Assembly (NCBI RefSeq): GCF_024436395.1
Contig: NZ_JAFMZO010000002.1
Span: forward strand, 62,001-126,000
Reading direction: 5' to 3'
DNA: 64,000 nucleotides
Source of the DNA: Paradesertivirga mongoliensis
Lineage (GTDB): Bacteria; Bacteroidota; Bacteroidia; Sphingobacteriales; Sphingobacteriaceae
Position 1 is the first letter of the stretch. The number at the start of each line of letters is the position of its first letter. Made by a program: the position numbers and the translations under genes. Below are positions 1 to 8,616 of this stretch, piece after piece. A model generated the notes under the pieces. It did not search any database and was not told where the DNA came from. It saw nothing but the letters and a program-made list of their open reading frames with translations.

Positions 1-12
1 TTCGTGGCTCAA

Positions 13-1383
13 TTACTTACTCAGCTCCGTAAAATACTTATGAAATAAAGGTATCGTCTCTATCCCTTTAAAATAATTTGCAATATCAAATTTCTCGTTC
101 GGAGAGTGTAAATTATCGCTATCAAGGCCAAAACCCATTAAAACTGTTTTTATTCCCAGTTCCTTTTCGAAGAGCGAGACAATAGGAATACTTCCTCCTC
201 CCCTTGTCGGGATAGGCTTTTTTCCAAAAGCTTCTTCAATCGCTTTCTCCGCGGCTTTGAACGCAATACTGTCCGTAGGAGTTACCACAGGCTCGCCGCC
301 ATGATGCGGAGTAACTTTCACCTTAACACTTTTCGGAGCAATACTTTCAAAATGTTGTTTAAACAGCTGGGTGATCTTTTCAGATTGCTGATTAGGAACC
401 AAACGCATAGAAATTTTGGCACTGGCTTTTGAAGGCAACACTGTTTTTGCCCCCTCGCCAATATAACCACCCCAAATACCATTTACTTCCAGTGTAGGGC
501 GGATTCCGGTATGTTCTATAGCTGTGTAACCTAATTCTCCCCAAAGTTCCTCCACTCCAAGGTCGGTCTTGTAATCATGTTCATTATAGGGTGCAGCATT
601 TAATTGCTCGCGTTCCTCGTTACTGAGACTTGCCACATCGTCGTAAAAGCCAGGAATAGTAATGTGATTGTTCGAATCGTGCAAAGAGGCAATCATCTGA
701 CATAATATGGTAGCCGGATTAGCAACAGCACCACCATATACTCCGGAATGTAAATCGCGATTAGGGCCAGTAATTTCGACCTCGAGATAAGAAAGTCCTC
801 TCAGCCCAGTTTCAATTGATGGGCTTTCCAGACTTATCATCGCAGTATCCGATATAAGTACCACGTCTGACTTAAGCCGCTGCTTGTTAGCCTTCACAAA
901 CTCATCAAGGTTACTCGAGCCAACCTCTTCTTCCCCCTCAATCATAAATTTGATATTGCAGGGAAGCGTATTTAGTGACATCATCAGTTCGAAGGCCTTG
1001 ACGTGCATATAGAACTGGCCTTTGTCGTCACAAGCCCCCCTGGCAAATATTTTTTCATCCTTTACCACCGGTTCGAAGGGTGGCGAGGTCCAAAGCTCCA
1101 GAGGGTCTGCTGGTTGAACATCATAATGCCCGTACACCAAAACCGTTGGTTTTGAGGCATCAATTATCTTCTCACCATAAACAATGGGATATCCCTGTGT
1201 CGGGCAGACCTCTACCTTTTCAGCCCCCGCAGCTTTTAACTTTTCGGCTACGTAATCTGCTGTTTTTAAAACATCATCCTTGTACTTTGGGTCGGCACTA
1301 ACAGAAGGAAAGCGCAGCAGTTCAAAGAGTTCGTCAAGGAACCGCTGCTTATTCTCTTCAATATATTTCTTTATGTCCTGCAT
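13..1383 (-). CDS. M20-family dipeptidase / metallopeptidase
   Basis: Predicted cytosolic zinc dipeptidase of the M20 (PepV/CNDP-like) family, 456 aa, which is full length for the family. Metal-site motifs are visible: GHYDVQPAD near residue 86 (His and Asp ligands), RGACDDKGQ near 115 (bridging Asp), EGEEEVGS near 150 (catalytic and ligand Glu) and a C-terminal HSPNEKFD with the last His ligand. A dimerisation (lid) domain lies between residues of about 200 and 360. There is no signal peptide, so it probably finishes degradation of imported peptides. The ATG at 1383 is the first in frame. It is transcribed away from the small-peptide cluster upstream. Family assignment is firm; substrate is inferred. 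Confidence 0.93.
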   Translation of the reverse strand: MQDIKKYIEENKQRFLDELFELLRFPSVSADPKYKDDVLKTADYVAEKLKAAGAEKVEVCPTQGYPIVYGEKIIDASKPTVLVYGHYDVQPADPLELWTSPPFEPVVKDEKIFARGACDDKGQFYMHVKAFELMMSLNTLPCNIKFMIEGEEEVGSSNLDEFVKANKQRLKSDVVLISDTAMISLESPSIETGLRGLSYLEVEITGPNRDLHSGVYGGAVANPATILCQMIASLHDSNNHITIPGFYDDVASLSNEEREQLNAAPYNEHDYKTDLGVEELWGELGYTAIEHTGIRPTLEVNGIWGGYIGEGAKTVLPSKASAKISMRLVPNQQSEKITQLFKQHFESIAPKSVKVKVTPHHGGEPVVTPTDSIAFKAAEKAIEEAFGKKPIPTRGGGSIPIVSLFEKELGIKTVLMGFGLDSDNLHSPNEKFDIANYFKGIETIPLFHKYFTELSK

Positions 1384-1446
1384 GTATCACCTTTTTCACA
1401 AATATAACCGAGTTGTGAAAACTTTGATTGACAGGAGTGGAAATAA

Positions 1447-1602
1447 TTAATCCCATGAGGCCAGATCAACACGCTCCAACGTGGTTTCTTGAGGGACATT
1501 AATTGACTCTTTTGCCACAGGCTTGCTTTTCACAATCTCAGCGATAACAACGCCCACCGTTGCAATGATTAAAATAAGTATTAAAGTAAATGCCTTTTTC
1601 AT
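1447..1602 (-). CDS. 51-aa single-pass membrane peptide
   Basis: Short ORF starting MKKAFTLILI with an uninterrupted hydrophobic stretch at about residues 4-21, then a polar tail containing KSKPVAKES. It could be a signal-anchored or secreted peptide; there is no lipobox Cys. It lies just upstream of the four lipoprotein genes on the same strand, and its tail resembles theirs loosely (Lys-Pro-Val-Ala), so it may belong to the same unit. No family recognised. Confidence 0.6.
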   Translation of the reverse strand: MKKAFTLILILIIATVGVVIAEIVKSKPVAKESINVPQETTLERVDLASWD

Positions 1603-1613
1603 ATTCCTGATGT

Positions 1614-1754
1614 TTAGTCCATTCCACTCATGTCTTTTAATGTTCCAGCACCCATAGTTGCATTTTCAACGGCTACCGGTTTTACTTCTGTTTCCTTTTT
1701 GCAGGAGCTTAGTCCTAAAGCTACTACTGCTAATACTAACAAGATTTTTTTCAT
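1614..1754 (-). CDS. 46-aa lipoprotein, tandem copy 1
   Basis: Encodes a 46-residue peptide with a Lys-Lys start, a hydrophobic core and the lipobox LSSC (Cys18), followed by KKETEVKPVAVENATMG and the tail LKDMSGMD. It should be exported, lipidated at Cys18 and trimmed to a 29-residue surface peptide. It is the most divergent of four tandem copies (VAVENATMG instead of VQVENAAMG). Function unknown. The gene is too short for most gene callers. Confidence 0.72.
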   Translation of the reverse strand: MKKILLVLAVVALGLSSCKKETEVKPVAVENATMGAGTLKDMSGMD

Positions 1755-1790
1755 GATATTAATTAATTTGTTATCGATTTGATTAAATGA

Positions 1791-1931
1791 TTAGTCCATT
1801 CCACTCATGTCCTTCAATGTTCCAGCGCCCATAGCTGCATTCTCAACTTGCACCGGTTTTACTTCTGTTTCTTTTTTGCAAGAGCCTAGTCCTAAAGCTA
1901 CTATTGCTAATACTAACAAGATTTTTTTCAT
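1791..1931 (-). CDS. 46-aa lipoprotein, tandem copy 2
   Basis: Same length and layout as the neighbouring copies: signal sequence with Ile at residue 10, lipobox LGSC (Cys18), then the shared mature part ending LKDMSGMD. The mature part is identical to copies 3 and 4 by reading. The spacing to the adjacent copies is 35-36 bases and each copy has its own start and stop, so this is a true tandem array rather than one repetitive protein. Confidence 0.72.
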   Translation of the reverse strand: MKKILLVLAIVALGLGSCKKETEVKPVQVENAAMGAGTLKDMSGMD

Positions 1932-1966
1932 GGTTTTAATTTTAAGTTGTTAACGAATTAATGGCG

Positions 1967-2107
1967 CTAGTCCATTCCACTCATGTCCTTCAATGTTCCA
2001 GCGCCCATAGCTGCATTCTCAACTTGCACCGGTTTTACTTCTGTTTCTTTTTTGCAAGAGCCTAGTCCTAGGGCTACTACTGCTAATACTAACAAGATTT
2101 TTTTCAT
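1967..2107 (-). CDS. 46-aa lipoprotein, tandem copy 3
   Basis: Third tandem copy. Lipobox LGSC at Cys18, mature peptide identical to copies 2 and 4. It uses TAG as stop, unlike the TAA of the others, showing that the copies are independent genes under selection for the same product. Predicted outer-membrane or periplasmic lipopeptide of unknown role. Confidence 0.72.
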   Translation of the reverse strand: MKKILLVLAVVALGLGSCKKETEVKPVQVENAAMGAGTLKDMSGMD

Positions 2108-2141
2108 GGTTTTTAATTTTACATTTGATGATTGTAATACA

Positions 2142-2282
2142 TTAGTCCATTCCGCTCATGTCCTTTAAGGTCCCTGCCCCCATAGCTGCATTTTCAACCT
2201 GTACTGGTTTTACTTCTGTTTCCTTTTTGCAAGAGCTTATTCCTAAAGCTACTACCGCTAATACTAACAAGATTTTTTTCAT
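2142..2282 (-). CDS. 46-aa lipoprotein, tandem copy 4
   Basis: Fourth and promoter-proximal copy. Lipobox ISSC at Cys18, mature part the same as copies 2 and 3. The 5' side faces the divergent TPR/kinase-like gene at 2378, so the roughly 95-base gap between them must hold the promoter for the array. Confidence 0.72.
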   Translation of the reverse strand: MKKILLVLAVVALGISSCKKETEVKPVQVENAAMGAGTLKDMSGMD

Positions 2283-2377
2283 GGTTTTTACTTAAGTTTC
2301 TGAATTTAATTAAAAATAAATGTAACTTTTTTCCTAACTTGTCGTATAAGACCCACCTATCTTTCTTTCCACAAATC

Positions 2378-3841
2378 ATGAGTTTGAGATATATTTTTAC
2401 TCTTATCTTATCAGTAATATCTTTTCTCTCGCATTCACAATCTTTCACAACCTCCGACAGCTTAAAAATCGACTCATTAAATAAAGTTGGATATGAGATG
2501 CGATTAACAGATCCTGAGAAGTCATTAGTTTTCGGCCGGACAGCGTTACGTCTCTCAAAAAAAACTAACTATATAAATGGCAGTGCCGAATCGCATCGCA
2601 TCTTAGGTATCGGATACTATTACTTGGGCAAGAATGATCGGGCAATATCAAATTACCTCACCGCTCTGGCGAGCTTTAAAGAAACCAGAAACTTGACGGG
2701 CCAAGCTAAGGTCTATAACAATATAGGAAATTTATATAAGGAAGTTAATTACGAGAAAGCTTTGGAATACTTCCAGAAAGCGTTAACAATAGCCACTAAA
2801 CTAGATGCACCGGACATCGTCGCAGGACACTATTTAAATATAGGAATTATCAATTACCGGACGAAAGATTATGAACTTGCATTAAAACACACCAAAAAAA
2901 GCTATGAGATATTCTTAAAACTCGACAATCCTACCGGTGTGACTCTCGCACTTCAAAACACCGGCGTAATATATAATAAACTAAATCAGCACAAGAAAGC
3001 AGAAAAAATACTTTTGGAGGCCTATGCCAGGGCGAAAGAAGCCAACCTGAACAGCACCATTGCAAGTATCAACCTGACCTTGGTTGCTATCTATATGAAA
3101 TTTAAGAATTACAGTAAAGCAGACCAATATCTTAAGGAAGGAACCAGATATGCAATTATCGGTAAAGACACGAAGTTGCAGAGCGATTATTTGAAAAGAG
3201 CATACGAACTGGAACGCAAGCGTAAAGACTACAAACAGGCGCTTCTCTATCTTCAAAAGCTGTATACTCAAGATAGTCTCGAGTTGCAAACCACGATATC
3301 TAAAAAATTTGGTCTATTCGAAGAACAATCAAAGTTTCAGGCAAGAGAAAAGGAAAGTGCTATAAAACTCGAAAAAGCTAAGACAAACCGGGTAGTTTTT
3401 ACCGCGTCAATTGCTATTTCTATTCTAGCAGTGTTGATCATCATAATCTTATTTTTGAATGTTCAAAAGAAAGCAAAAACCAACCATCAGCTCAAAATAT
3501 TAAACGAAGAAATTTCTGTTCAGAAAGAGAACCTTGATACAGTAAATCAGAACCTCGAAAAAATAATCGACGAACGCACCAGGGATCTCCAAATAAAAAA
3601 CCGAAAACTCTCGGAATACTCTTCTCACCTCTCCCACCAAATTCGCGGACCGGTAGCTACCATGAAGGGACTAATGATTCTTGAACAGGAAAACCTCATT
3701 GAAGACGAGGAATTCATTAAAGAAATTGGTAAATGCGTAAACGAGGTAGACGACCGGATCATCAATATTAACGATGTTTTACACAATCTGTCCGAGTCGG
3801 GCCTGATACCCAGAGTTGTTGATAAAGAAACTAAATCCTGA
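2378..3841 (+). CDS. TPR membrane protein with truncated histidine-kinase end
   Basis: Signal peptide (MSLRYIFTLILSV, cut near SHSQS), then several tetratricopeptide repeats at about residues 60-310, a transmembrane helix near 340-362, a coiled coil, and a HisKA-like helix with the phospho-acceptor-type motif SSHLSHQIRGPVATMKG near 424. No HATPase domain follows; the protein stops about 65 residues after the His box. The family is common in Bacteroidota as a periplasmic-TPR sensor kinase, here apparently without its ATP-binding half. The ATG at 2378 is preferred to the upstream in-frame start at 2339 because it begins a clean signal peptide. It may act as a phosphate acceptor or decoy partner of another kinase. 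Confidence 0.8.
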   Translation: MSLRYIFTLILSVISFLSHSQSFTTSDSLKIDSLNKVGYEMRLTDPEKSLVFGRTALRLSKKTNYINGSAESHRILGIGYYYLGKNDRAISNYLTALASFKETRNLTGQAKVYNNIGNLYKEVNYEKALEYFQKALTIATKLDAPDIVAGHYLNIGIINYRTKDYELALKHTKKSYEIFLKLDNPTGVTLALQNTGVIYNKLNQHKKAEKILLEAYARAKEANLNSTIASINLTLVAIYMKFKNYSKADQYLKEGTRYAIIGKDTKLQSDYLKRAYELERKRKDYKQALLYLQKLYTQDSLELQTTISKKFGLFEEQSKFQAREKESAIKLEKAKTNRVVFTASIAISILAVLIIIILFLNVQKKAKTNHQLKILNEEISVQKENLDTVNQNLEKIIDERTRDLQIKNRKLSEYSSHLSHQIRGPVATMKGLMILEQENLIEDEEFIKEIGKCVNEVDDRIININDVLHNLSESGLIPRVVDKETKS

Positions 3842-3980
3842 GGCTTTAAATCCTTTTCATTTTTTTAATTTAGCCTTTTGAAACCGGCACACATTTTCAG
3901 CGCCCGATCGTTGAAATATGAATCCATGCCGGTTCGAATCCCAGAGAAAACGATAATATACTTTTGAAAAAGGAACAGGT

Positions 3981-6257
3981 TTGGATTATTTAATAGGGTT
4001 AAATCCTTCACAGAAAGAAGCAGTAGAACAAACGAGCGGGCCGGTAATGATTGTAGCAGGTGCTGGTTCGGGTAAAACACGCGTGATCACCTGCCGTGTA
4101 GCACACCTGATTACTAAAGGTGTTGATCCGTTTAACATCCTGGTTTTAACCTTTACCAACAAAGCTGCTAAAGAGATGCGCGAGCGTATCATGAAGGCGG
4201 TTGGTCCGGAAGCTAAGAATATCTGGATGGGAACATTCCACTCGGTATTCGCGAAAATTTTAAGGGTTGAAGCCAACAAAATCGGCTACCCCAACAATTT
4301 TACTATCTATGATACCGACGACAGTAAAAGCCTGCTTCGGGCTATCCTTAAAGAGCAGCAGCTGGATGATAAACTTTATAACGCCAACTTCGTTTACAAC
4401 CGGATTTCATCAGCAAAGAATAATTTAATATCCCCGGCTGAATATTTAAAAAACGAGCACATTCAGTCGGAAGATTTTGCCACCGGCCGCGGTAAACTTG
4501 GCGAAATCTATCAGATCTACGCCCAACGCTGTTTTAAAGCCGGCGCTATGGATTTTGACGATTTACTTTTCAAAACAAACGTTCTTCTGAAAGATAACCC
4601 CGAGGTACTTTATAAATACCAGAATAAATTTAAGTATTTAATGGTGGATGAGTATCAGGATACTAATTATTCGCAGTACCTGATTGTAAAGCGACTGGCA
4701 GCCATAAATGAAAACATTTGCGTTGTCGGCGATGACGCCCAGAGTATCTATGCATTTCGCGGAGCCAACATCCAGAATATTCTCAATTTTGAGAAAGATT
4801 ACCCTGATTTAAAAGTATTTAAGCTTGAGCAGAATTATCGTTCAACGCAGAACATCGTAAACGCTGCAAACAGTATTATCGCAAATAATAAGAATCAGCT
4901 TAAAAAAACGGTATTTTCTGAAAACGAAACAGGAGATAAGATAAAGATTCTCCGTGCCTTCAGCGATAACGAAGAAGGTAAAGTAATAGCCGAAGGGATT
5001 GCCCAGGAACGGGCCGTGAAGGGATATCACTACAACGATTTTGCGATTCTTTACAGAACCAATGCCCAGTCGCGGGCCATGGAGGAAGCCTTAAGAAAGC
5101 TCAACATTCCATATAAGATCTACGGCGGTCTGTCTTTTTATCAGCGTAAGGAAATCAAAGATTTGATAGCCTATTTTCGCCTTACCTTCAATCCAAATGA
5201 TGAAGAGGCGCTAAAACGGGTGATCAATTATCCGCGCCGCGGAATCGGTGATACCACCATAGAGCGAATTATTATTGCAGCCGACAAAGCCGATTCTACG
5301 CTATGGGAAGTCATAACAGATTCGGCAAACCACCTGGATGGACGCAGTTCTGCGGCTGTAGCGAATTTTGCTACCGTTATTCAGAGTTTCCAGGTACTGG
5401 CAAAAACGCATTCGGCTTACGATTGTGCTTTGCATATCGCGCAGCATTCGGGACTATTAAAAGACCTGTATGATGACAAATCAGTGGAAGGTTTGAACCG
5501 CTACGAAAACATCCAGGAGCTTTTAAACGGGATTAAGGAGTTTAGCGAACGCGAAGATATTGAAGAAAAAGGTCTTGATATTTTCATGCAGGACATCGCA
5601 CTCTTAACCAATGACGATAACGATAAGAATCCTGATGCGGATACAGTCTCTTTAATGACCATACACTCGGCTAAGGGACTTGAGTTTAAGAATGTTTGTA
5701 TTGTGGGCCTGGAAGAAAATCTCTTTCCTTCGCAGATGTCCTTAAATTCGCGGGCTGACTTAGAGGAAGAGCGCAGATTATTTTATGTGGCGATCACCCG
5801 GGCTGAAAAGAAGCTGACAATTTCTTATGCCACCTCGCGTTACAGATGGGGAACTTTAACAAGCTGCGAACCAAGCCGCTTTATCGACGAAATAGACCCC
5901 AAATATCTGGAACTCGATTTCAAGCCCCAGCAGAAAACAGAGAATCCGTTCTTTAATCAGGAGCGAAGTTCATGGAGCAGCCAGTCTGGCGGAGATACGT
6001 TCTCTAAACCGAAACCGGCTACAGCGCCTAAAACCACTTCTATTCTTCCAAAAGCACACGTGCCGAGTGAAGGCTTTGCTCCTTCGGATACGACAAACCT
6101 TCAGGTAGGTATGGATGTTGAGCATGAGCGGTTTGGTTTTGGAAAGGTAATTAACCTTGAGGGTAATAAGCCAGATATAAAAGCAACAATATTTTTCAAA
6201 GAACTAGGACAGAAACAACTTTTACTTAAATTTGCAAAACTTCGTATCGTATCGTAA
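3981..6257 (+). CDS. pcrA: ATP-dependent DNA helicase, UvrD/PcrA type
   Basis: Superfamily 1A 3'-5' helicase, 758 aa, used in nucleotide excision repair, mismatch repair and clearing of stalled forks. Visible motifs in order: Q-motif LNPSQKEAV at the N-terminus, Walker A AGAGSGKT (26-33), motif II DEYQDTN near 223, GDDAQSIYAFRGA near 250, QNYRST near 287, TIHSAKGLEF near 559 and VAITRAEKKL near 602. The C-terminal 60 residues form the Tudor-like domain typical of PcrA (VEHERFGFGKV). The reading frame begins with TTG at 3981, preceded by AGGA; no ATG gives a complete Q-motif. PcrA and UvrD cannot be told apart by sequence alone. Confidence 0.93.
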   Translation: MDYLIGLNPSQKEAVEQTSGPVMIVAGAGSGKTRVITCRVAHLITKGVDPFNILVLTFTNKAAKEMRERIMKAVGPEAKNIWMGTFHSVFAKILRVEANKIGYPNNFTIYDTDDSKSLLRAILKEQQLDDKLYNANFVYNRISSAKNNLISPAEYLKNEHIQSEDFATGRGKLGEIYQIYAQRCFKAGAMDFDDLLFKTNVLLKDNPEVLYKYQNKFKYLMVDEYQDTNYSQYLIVKRLAAINENICVVGDDAQSIYAFRGANIQNILNFEKDYPDLKVFKLEQNYRSTQNIVNAANSIIANNKNQLKKTVFSENETGDKIKILRAFSDNEEGKVIAEGIAQERAVKGYHYNDFAILYRTNAQSRAMEEALRKLNIPYKIYGGLSFYQRKEIKDLIAYFRLTFNPNDEEALKRVINYPRRGIGDTTIERIIIAADKADSTLWEVITDSANHLDGRSSAAVANFATVIQSFQVLAKTHSAYDCALHIAQHSGLLKDLYDDKSVEGLNRYENIQELLNGIKEFSEREDIEEKGLDIFMQDIALLTNDDNDKNPDADTVSLMTIHSAKGLEFKNVCIVGLEENLFPSQMSLNSRADLEEERRLFYVAITRAEKKLTISYATSRYRWGTLTSCEPSRFIDEIDPKYLELDFKPQQKTENPFFNQERSSWSSQSGGDTFSKPKPATAPKTTSILPKAHVPSEGFAPSDTTNLQVGMDVEHERFGFGKVINLEGNKPDIKATIFFKELGQKQLLLKFAKLRIVS

Positions 6258-6459
6258 ATTCCAGAACTTTACAGAAACAGCGATCAGGCTGGGAATATTC
6301 CCTTCCACCAATAGCTAATAAGGTTTTAAAGACAAAGAATTTTGCGATTGTGTTTTGTACCTTAGCAGCTCAAGACTAAAATAAAAATAGTCTCAAAGAC
6401 ATCTAACACTTAGATCTTTACTTTGTGCCTTTGTGTCTTCGTGGCAAAATATAATAAAC

Positions 6460-7155
6460 ATGACATTTGATTATAATACATCAAGGAAAAAGCTAATCCT
6501 TGCAGAATACGGACGGAATGTTCAAAACATGGTAGCATATATCTGTACCCTGCCAACTAAAGAGGAAAGGAACAGACACGCTCAGGTTGTAATCGACTTG
6601 ATGGGATTTTTGAATCCTCATTTACGCGATGTTGCCGATTTTAAGCACAAACTATGGGATCATCTCCATATAATATCTGATTTTCAGATAGATGTAGACT
6701 CAAATTATCCAAAACCCGCTCCCGACGCAATTCATTTTAAGCCTGCTCCTCTCGCTTATCCTCAACAGCGCATCAGGTTTAAACATTATGGAAAGACCGT
6801 AGAGCTCATGATAAAAAAAGCGAAAGCGGTTGAAGATCCTCAACGCAGACAGGCAATGATTCAATCTATCGCAAATTTCATGAAAATGGCATACGTGACG
6901 TGGAATAAAGATACCGTTGCCGACGAAACGATAATCAGCGATTTGAAAGCCCTCTCAGGCGGTGAATTAGTACTCGATGAAAGCTTTAACTTGCATAAAA
7001 TCGAGGTTAGACCAAATGCCCCTGGCGTAAGACAAAAAAGCGGTTCTAACAGCGGTAACAATGGTAACAGCAATAGTAACAAACCCAGACAAAACACCAA
7101 TAATGCGTCCCGCAATCAGGGGAACCGCCCAAAAAACACCGGAAAACGTTATTAA
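6460..7155 (+). CDS. DUF4290 domain protein
   Basis: Conserved Bacteroidota protein of unknown role, 231 aa from the ATG at 6460 (an in-frame GTG at 6433 is less likely). The N-terminal 170 residues match the DUF4290 pattern with EYGRNVQNM and KHKLWDHLHIISDF. The tail from about 195 on is low complexity, rich in Asn, Ser, Gly, Lys and Arg, and is probably disordered and nucleic-acid-facing. It sits 36 bases before murA and is likely co-transcribed with it, as often seen in this phylum. Confidence 0.85.
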   Translation: MTFDYNTSRKKLILAEYGRNVQNMVAYICTLPTKEERNRHAQVVIDLMGFLNPHLRDVADFKHKLWDHLHIISDFQIDVDSNYPKPAPDAIHFKPAPLAYPQQRIRFKHYGKTVELMIKKAKAVEDPQRRQAMIQSIANFMKMAYVTWNKDTVADETIISDLKALSGGELVLDESFNLHKIEVRPNAPGVRQKSGSNSGNNGNSNSNKPRQNTNNASRNQGNRPKNTGKRY

Positions 7156-7191
7156 CTCAAACCTTAATTCGCTCTAAACCTTTTATATTCC

Positions 7192-8517
7192 ATGAATGCA
7201 TTTGAAATTCACGGCGGCAAACCGCTGAAGGGAGAAATTATTCCGCAAGGAGCCAAAAATGAAGCTTTACAGATTCTTGCGGCCGTTTTGTTAACACCGG
7301 AGAAGGTAACAGTAAGTAATATTCCGGATATTGTTGATGTAAACAAGCTCATTGCTTTACTTGGCGACTTAGGTGTTACCATCGAACGCTTAAGCAAAGA
7401 CACCTACACCTTCGAAGCTAAAAACATCAATCTCGAGTTCTTCCAGTCGCAACAGTTTAAATCAAAGGGCGGTAGTTTAAGAGGTTCCATAATGATTGTT
7501 GGACCTTTGCTTGCCCGCTTCGGGAAAGCTGCAATTCCTAAACCAGGCGGCGATAAAATCGGAAGAAGGAGGCTCGATACACACTTTTTAGGTTTCGAAA
7601 AACTTGGAGCCAAGTTCAATTACAACGCGGAAACAAGTTTCTTTAATGTGGATGCTACCAATCTTCAGGGTACATACATTCTGCTGGACGAAGCCTCGGT
7701 AACAGGTACTGCAAACGTAGTAATGGCTGCTGTACTCGCCAAAGGAACTACCACCATTTATAATGCTGCCTGTGAGCCCTATTTGCAGCAATTATGCAAA
7801 ATGCTGAATCGAATGGGTGCAAAGATCTCAGGTATAGGCTCGAACTTGCTCACGATAGAAGGCGTTTCAGAACTTGGCGGAACGGATCACAGACTACTTC
7901 CCGATATGATCGAAATCGGGTCGTTTATCGGATTGGCAGCTATGACTGCGTCGGAAATCACCATTAAAGATGTTCATTTTGAAGAACTGGGCATTATTCC
8001 TAATGTTTTCAGAAGACTCGGCATCGACTTCGAACGCAGAGGCGACGATATTTACATCCCTTCGCAAGCTAATTATGAGATTGATACATTTATTGACGGC
8101 TCTATTCTAACTATTGCTGATGCACCCTGGCCTGGATTTACGCCAGATCTGCTATCCATTATCCTGGTGGTAGCTACACAGGCAAAGGGAAATGTGATGA
8201 TCCATCAAAAGATGTTCGAAAGTCGCTTGTTCTTTGTGGATAAGCTGATAGATATGGGTGCTCAGATCATTCTATGCGATCCGCATAGGGCAACCGTAAT
8301 GGGATTGAATAAGCAAGTGCAACTTCGCGGAATTGAAATGACCTCACCCGATATCAGGGCGGGTGTTTCACTATTGATTGCTGCGTTATCAGCCAGCGGA
8401 ACTTCCATTATTCACGCTATAGAACAAATCGAGCGGGGCTATCAGGATATCGACATCAGATTACGTTCTCTCGGAGCTGAGATCAAGAGAATCGATGCAA
8501 TGCCGAAGTCGCACTAG
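7192..8517 (+). CDS. murA: UDP-GlcNAc 1-carboxyvinyltransferase
   Basis: First committed enzyme of peptidoglycan synthesis: transfers enolpyruvate from PEP to UDP-GlcNAc in the cytosol. 441 aa with the EPSP-synthase-type double fold. Visible: the N-terminal KNEALQILAA (Lys22-Asn23 pair), the catalytic loop PKPGGDKIGRRRLDTH at 116-131, and the C-terminal DIRAGVSLLIAAL. Where many MurA enzymes have Cys (Cys115 in E. coli), this one has Asp121. That exchange is known to keep activity and block alkylation by fosfomycin. The gene directly follows the DUF4290 gene. Confidence 0.96.
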   Translation: MNAFEIHGGKPLKGEIIPQGAKNEALQILAAVLLTPEKVTVSNIPDIVDVNKLIALLGDLGVTIERLSKDTYTFEAKNINLEFFQSQQFKSKGGSLRGSIMIVGPLLARFGKAAIPKPGGDKIGRRRLDTHFLGFEKLGAKFNYNAETSFFNVDATNLQGTYILLDEASVTGTANVVMAAVLAKGTTTIYNAACEPYLQQLCKMLNRMGAKISGIGSNLLTIEGVSELGGTDHRLLPDMIEIGSFIGLAAMTASEITIKDVHFEELGIIPNVFRRLGIDFERRGDDIYIPSQANYEIDTFIDGSILTIADAPWPGFTPDLLSIILVVATQAKGNVMIHQKMFESRLFFVDKLIDMGAQIILCDPHRATVMGLNKQVQLRGIEMTSPDIRAGVSLLIAALSASGTSIIHAIEQIERGYQDIDIRLRSLGAEIKRIDAMPKSH

Positions 8518-8527
8518 ATGCATTCGT

Positions 8528-8560
8528 AACTTGCCAAAAGTTCGGAACTTTTGGCAAGTT
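8528..8560. terminator. Perfect 15-bp stem-loop between convergent genes
   Basis: Arms AACTTGCCAAAAGTT and its exact reverse complement flank a 3-base loop (CGG). It lies 11 bases after the murA stop and before the convergent CBS gene. There is no T-tract on either side, so it may be an RNA-end stabiliser or a bidirectional barrier rather than a classical intrinsic terminator. Confidence 0.6.
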
Positions 8561-8616
8561 CTACTACCGTGATTAGCTACAGGATGACTCGAAATCTCCG
8601 ATACACCTCTATAGTA

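Larger units (their letters stand above)
1614..2282 (-). repeat. Four tandem 141-bp gene repeats
   Basis: Four ORFs of exactly 141 bases repeat with short spacers (36, 35 and 34 bases). Coding parts are nearly identical at DNA level while the spacers differ, which points to duplication followed by selection or gene conversion on the coding part. Confidence 0.85.

Noticed and set aside
1080..1301. Plus-strand ORF opposite the M20 peptidase
   Set aside because: Pure antisense shadow of a gene with full domain motifs; no domain or start signal.
1614..2282. Tandem repeats read as a CRISPR array
   Set aside because: Repeat units are full ORFs of 141 bases with coding constraint; spacers are short leaders, and no cas gene is near.
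2194..2448. Minus-strand 84-codon ORF
   Set aside because: Overlaps lipoprotein copy 4 and the start of the TPR gene in another frame; low-complexity translation.
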